Part shown: one piece after another, positions 5,348 through 5,794 of the stretch | Numbering within the stretch: the first letter of the stretch is position 1 | Layout of the letters: the number at the start of each line of letters is the position of its first letter | Assembly (NCBI GenBank): GCA_964635545.1 | Contig: CAZWOA010000140.1 | Coordinates: forward strand, 1 to 5,794 | DNA length: 5,794 nucleotides | Direction: 5' to 3' | Source of the DNA: JAGPIS01 sp964635545 | GTDB lineage: Bacteria; Bacteroidota; Bacteroidia; Bacteroidales; Marinilabiliaceae | Notes under the pieces: model-generated | The model's input: only the letters and a program-made list of their open reading frames with translations | Told to the model about the DNA's origin: nothing | The model's database searches: none | Translations under genes and position numbers: made by a program

Positions 5348-5585
5348 CCGCATCAAATCGAACTAAATCGAATCAAAAAACCAAATCACAGTAAACCAAA
5401 AACCAATCAATAGATTGTCTGTAAAGTCGAGAGTGAATATAGCAAAAAAAAACCATATCAAAGAATCATTTTCATCTAAAATGCAAGGTGGTTTAACGCT
5501 ATTGAAACAGGCCATTTTCAAAATGGATTTCATGCTTATAATTAATTTATACCCAGCAAGTTAGAGCGATATTTTTAAAAATCCT

Positions 5586-5617
5586 GTGAGTGATTTTACG
5601 AATTTAAAATCACTCAC
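5586..5617. repeat. 13-bp perfect inverted repeat GTGAGTGATTTTA
   Basis: GTGAGTGATTTTA (5586-5598) and TAAAATCACTCAC (5605-5617) are exact reverse complements around CGAATT. The 9-base core ATCACTCAC occurs again at 5621-5629, 12 bases after its start in the right arm. This is three copies of one motif in 44 bases, in the region between int and the tRNA. Confidence 0.7.
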
Positions 5618-5635
5618 CGAATCACTCACGAGAAT

Positions 5636-5670
5636 ATTGATTAAAATTGATTAAAATTGATTCGAATTGA
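5636..5670 (+). repeat. 10-bp tandem repeats ATTGATTAAA
   Basis: ATTGATTAAA at 5636-5645 and 5646-5655, ATTGATTCGA at 5656-5665, and a partial ATTGA at 5666-5670. The period of one helical turn would put bound proteins on one DNA face. Candidate arm-type sites for the integrase or sites for the HTH protein. Confidence 0.65.
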
Positions 5671-5684
5671 GCTTAAAAAACAAG

Positions 5685-5718
5685 AAAAGCCTCAAAATCA
5701 AACGATTTTGAGGCTTTT
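5685..5718 (-). terminator. Rho-independent terminator after tRNA-Arg
   Basis: GCCTCAAAATC (5689-5699) pairs perfectly with GATTTTGAGGC (5704-5714) around AAAC, and A/T pairs (5685-5688 with 5715-5718) extend the stem to 15 bp. On the minus strand the hairpin follows the tRNA by about 25 bases and is followed by a T-rich stretch (TTTT, then TTTTTT after a short break). On the plus strand TTTTT follows as well, so it may work both ways. It separates tRNA transcription from the element genes. Confidence 0.8.
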
Positions 5719-5741
5719 TATTAGGTTTTGAAACCTTTTAG

Positions 5742-5794
5742 TGATCCCGGCGGGATTCGAACCCACGACCCACAGCTTAGAAGGCTGTTGCTCT
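5742..5794 (-). tRNA. tRNA-Arg (anticodon UCU), 5' part cut by window edge
   Basis: On the minus strand the visible 3' part reads as the right half of the D stem (GAGC), the anticodon arm ACAGC-CTTCTAA-GCTGT, variable loop, T arm GTGGG-TTCGAAT-CCCGC, acceptor strand CGGGATC and discriminator A. The anticodon TCT (complement of 5779-5781) reads arginine codon AGA. CCA is not encoded: CT follows the discriminator. The 5' acceptor and most of the D arm lie beyond 5794. tRNA genes are common integrase targets, and int lies on its 3' side. Confidence 0.93.

Larger units (their letters stand above)
5348..5684. other. Candidate attachment and integrase-binding region
   Basis: No gene is visible between int and the tRNA terminator. 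The stretch holds AAATCGAA twice with a 10-base period (5355-5362, 5365-5372), the palindromes CCATTT/AAATGG (5512-5526) and ATTTTTAAAAAT (5571-5582), a 13-bp hairpin (5586-5617), an extra ATCACTCAC (5621-5629), and three 10-base ATTGATT units (5636-5665). CGAATCAA at 5369-5376 is the reverse complement of TTGATTCG at 5657-5664. This pattern of short phased and inverted repeats beside an integrase gene suits arm-type integrase and excisionase sites. The crossover point itself is not determined and may lie in the tRNA gene. Confidence 0.4.

Overview
This 5.8 kb window looks like the integrase end of a small integrated mobile element in a Bacteroidota (Bacteroidetes) genome, probably Bacteroidales. 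Four things point there. The tyrosine recombinase has serine where most of the family has the first catalytic arginine, as in the CTnDOT integrase. The small helix-turn-helix protein and the 387-404 aa protein resemble ones commonly seen in Bacteroidetes elements. The best promoter matches fit the Bacteroides -7 TAnnTTTG type. Purine-rich Shine-Dalgarno sites are absent. The species cannot be fixed from this sequence.

Layout, right to left, which is the direction of transcription (every gene is on the minus strand). The right edge holds the 3' part of a tRNA-Arg(UCU) gene (5742-5794, cut by the window). Next come a strong terminator hairpin (5685-5718) and about 400 bases without genes, dense in 10-bp-phased repeats and palindromes: a plausible attachment and regulatory region. 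Then follow the tyrosine recombinase (4024-5283) and a helical protein of unknown function (2789-3952) with its own promoter in the end of int. A tight three-gene operon comes last: a small excisionase-like HTH protein (2256-2573), a replication-initiator or primosome-like protein (1458-2252) and a DnaC/IstB-type helicase-loader ATPase (803-1474). The left 802 bases have no credible gene and carry several families of hairpin repeats.

Working model: the recombinase inserts and excises the element, probably at the tRNA, with the small HTH protein as directionality factor or regulator. The initiator-like protein and the DnaC-like ATPase load the host replicative helicase on the excised form. Inside the initiator-like gene is a perfect 16-bp inverted repeat (1925-1962) beside a very AT-rich block (1856-1917). 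This resembles the lambda O arrangement, where the origin lies inside the initiator gene, and is the most interesting signal here. No relaxase, capsid, terminase or recognisable cargo is visible, so an integrative mobilizable element, a phage satellite and a prophage fragment cannot be told apart.

Base composition is mosaic: the ATPase gene is clearly more GC-rich than the integrase, and the unknown gene is very AT-rich.
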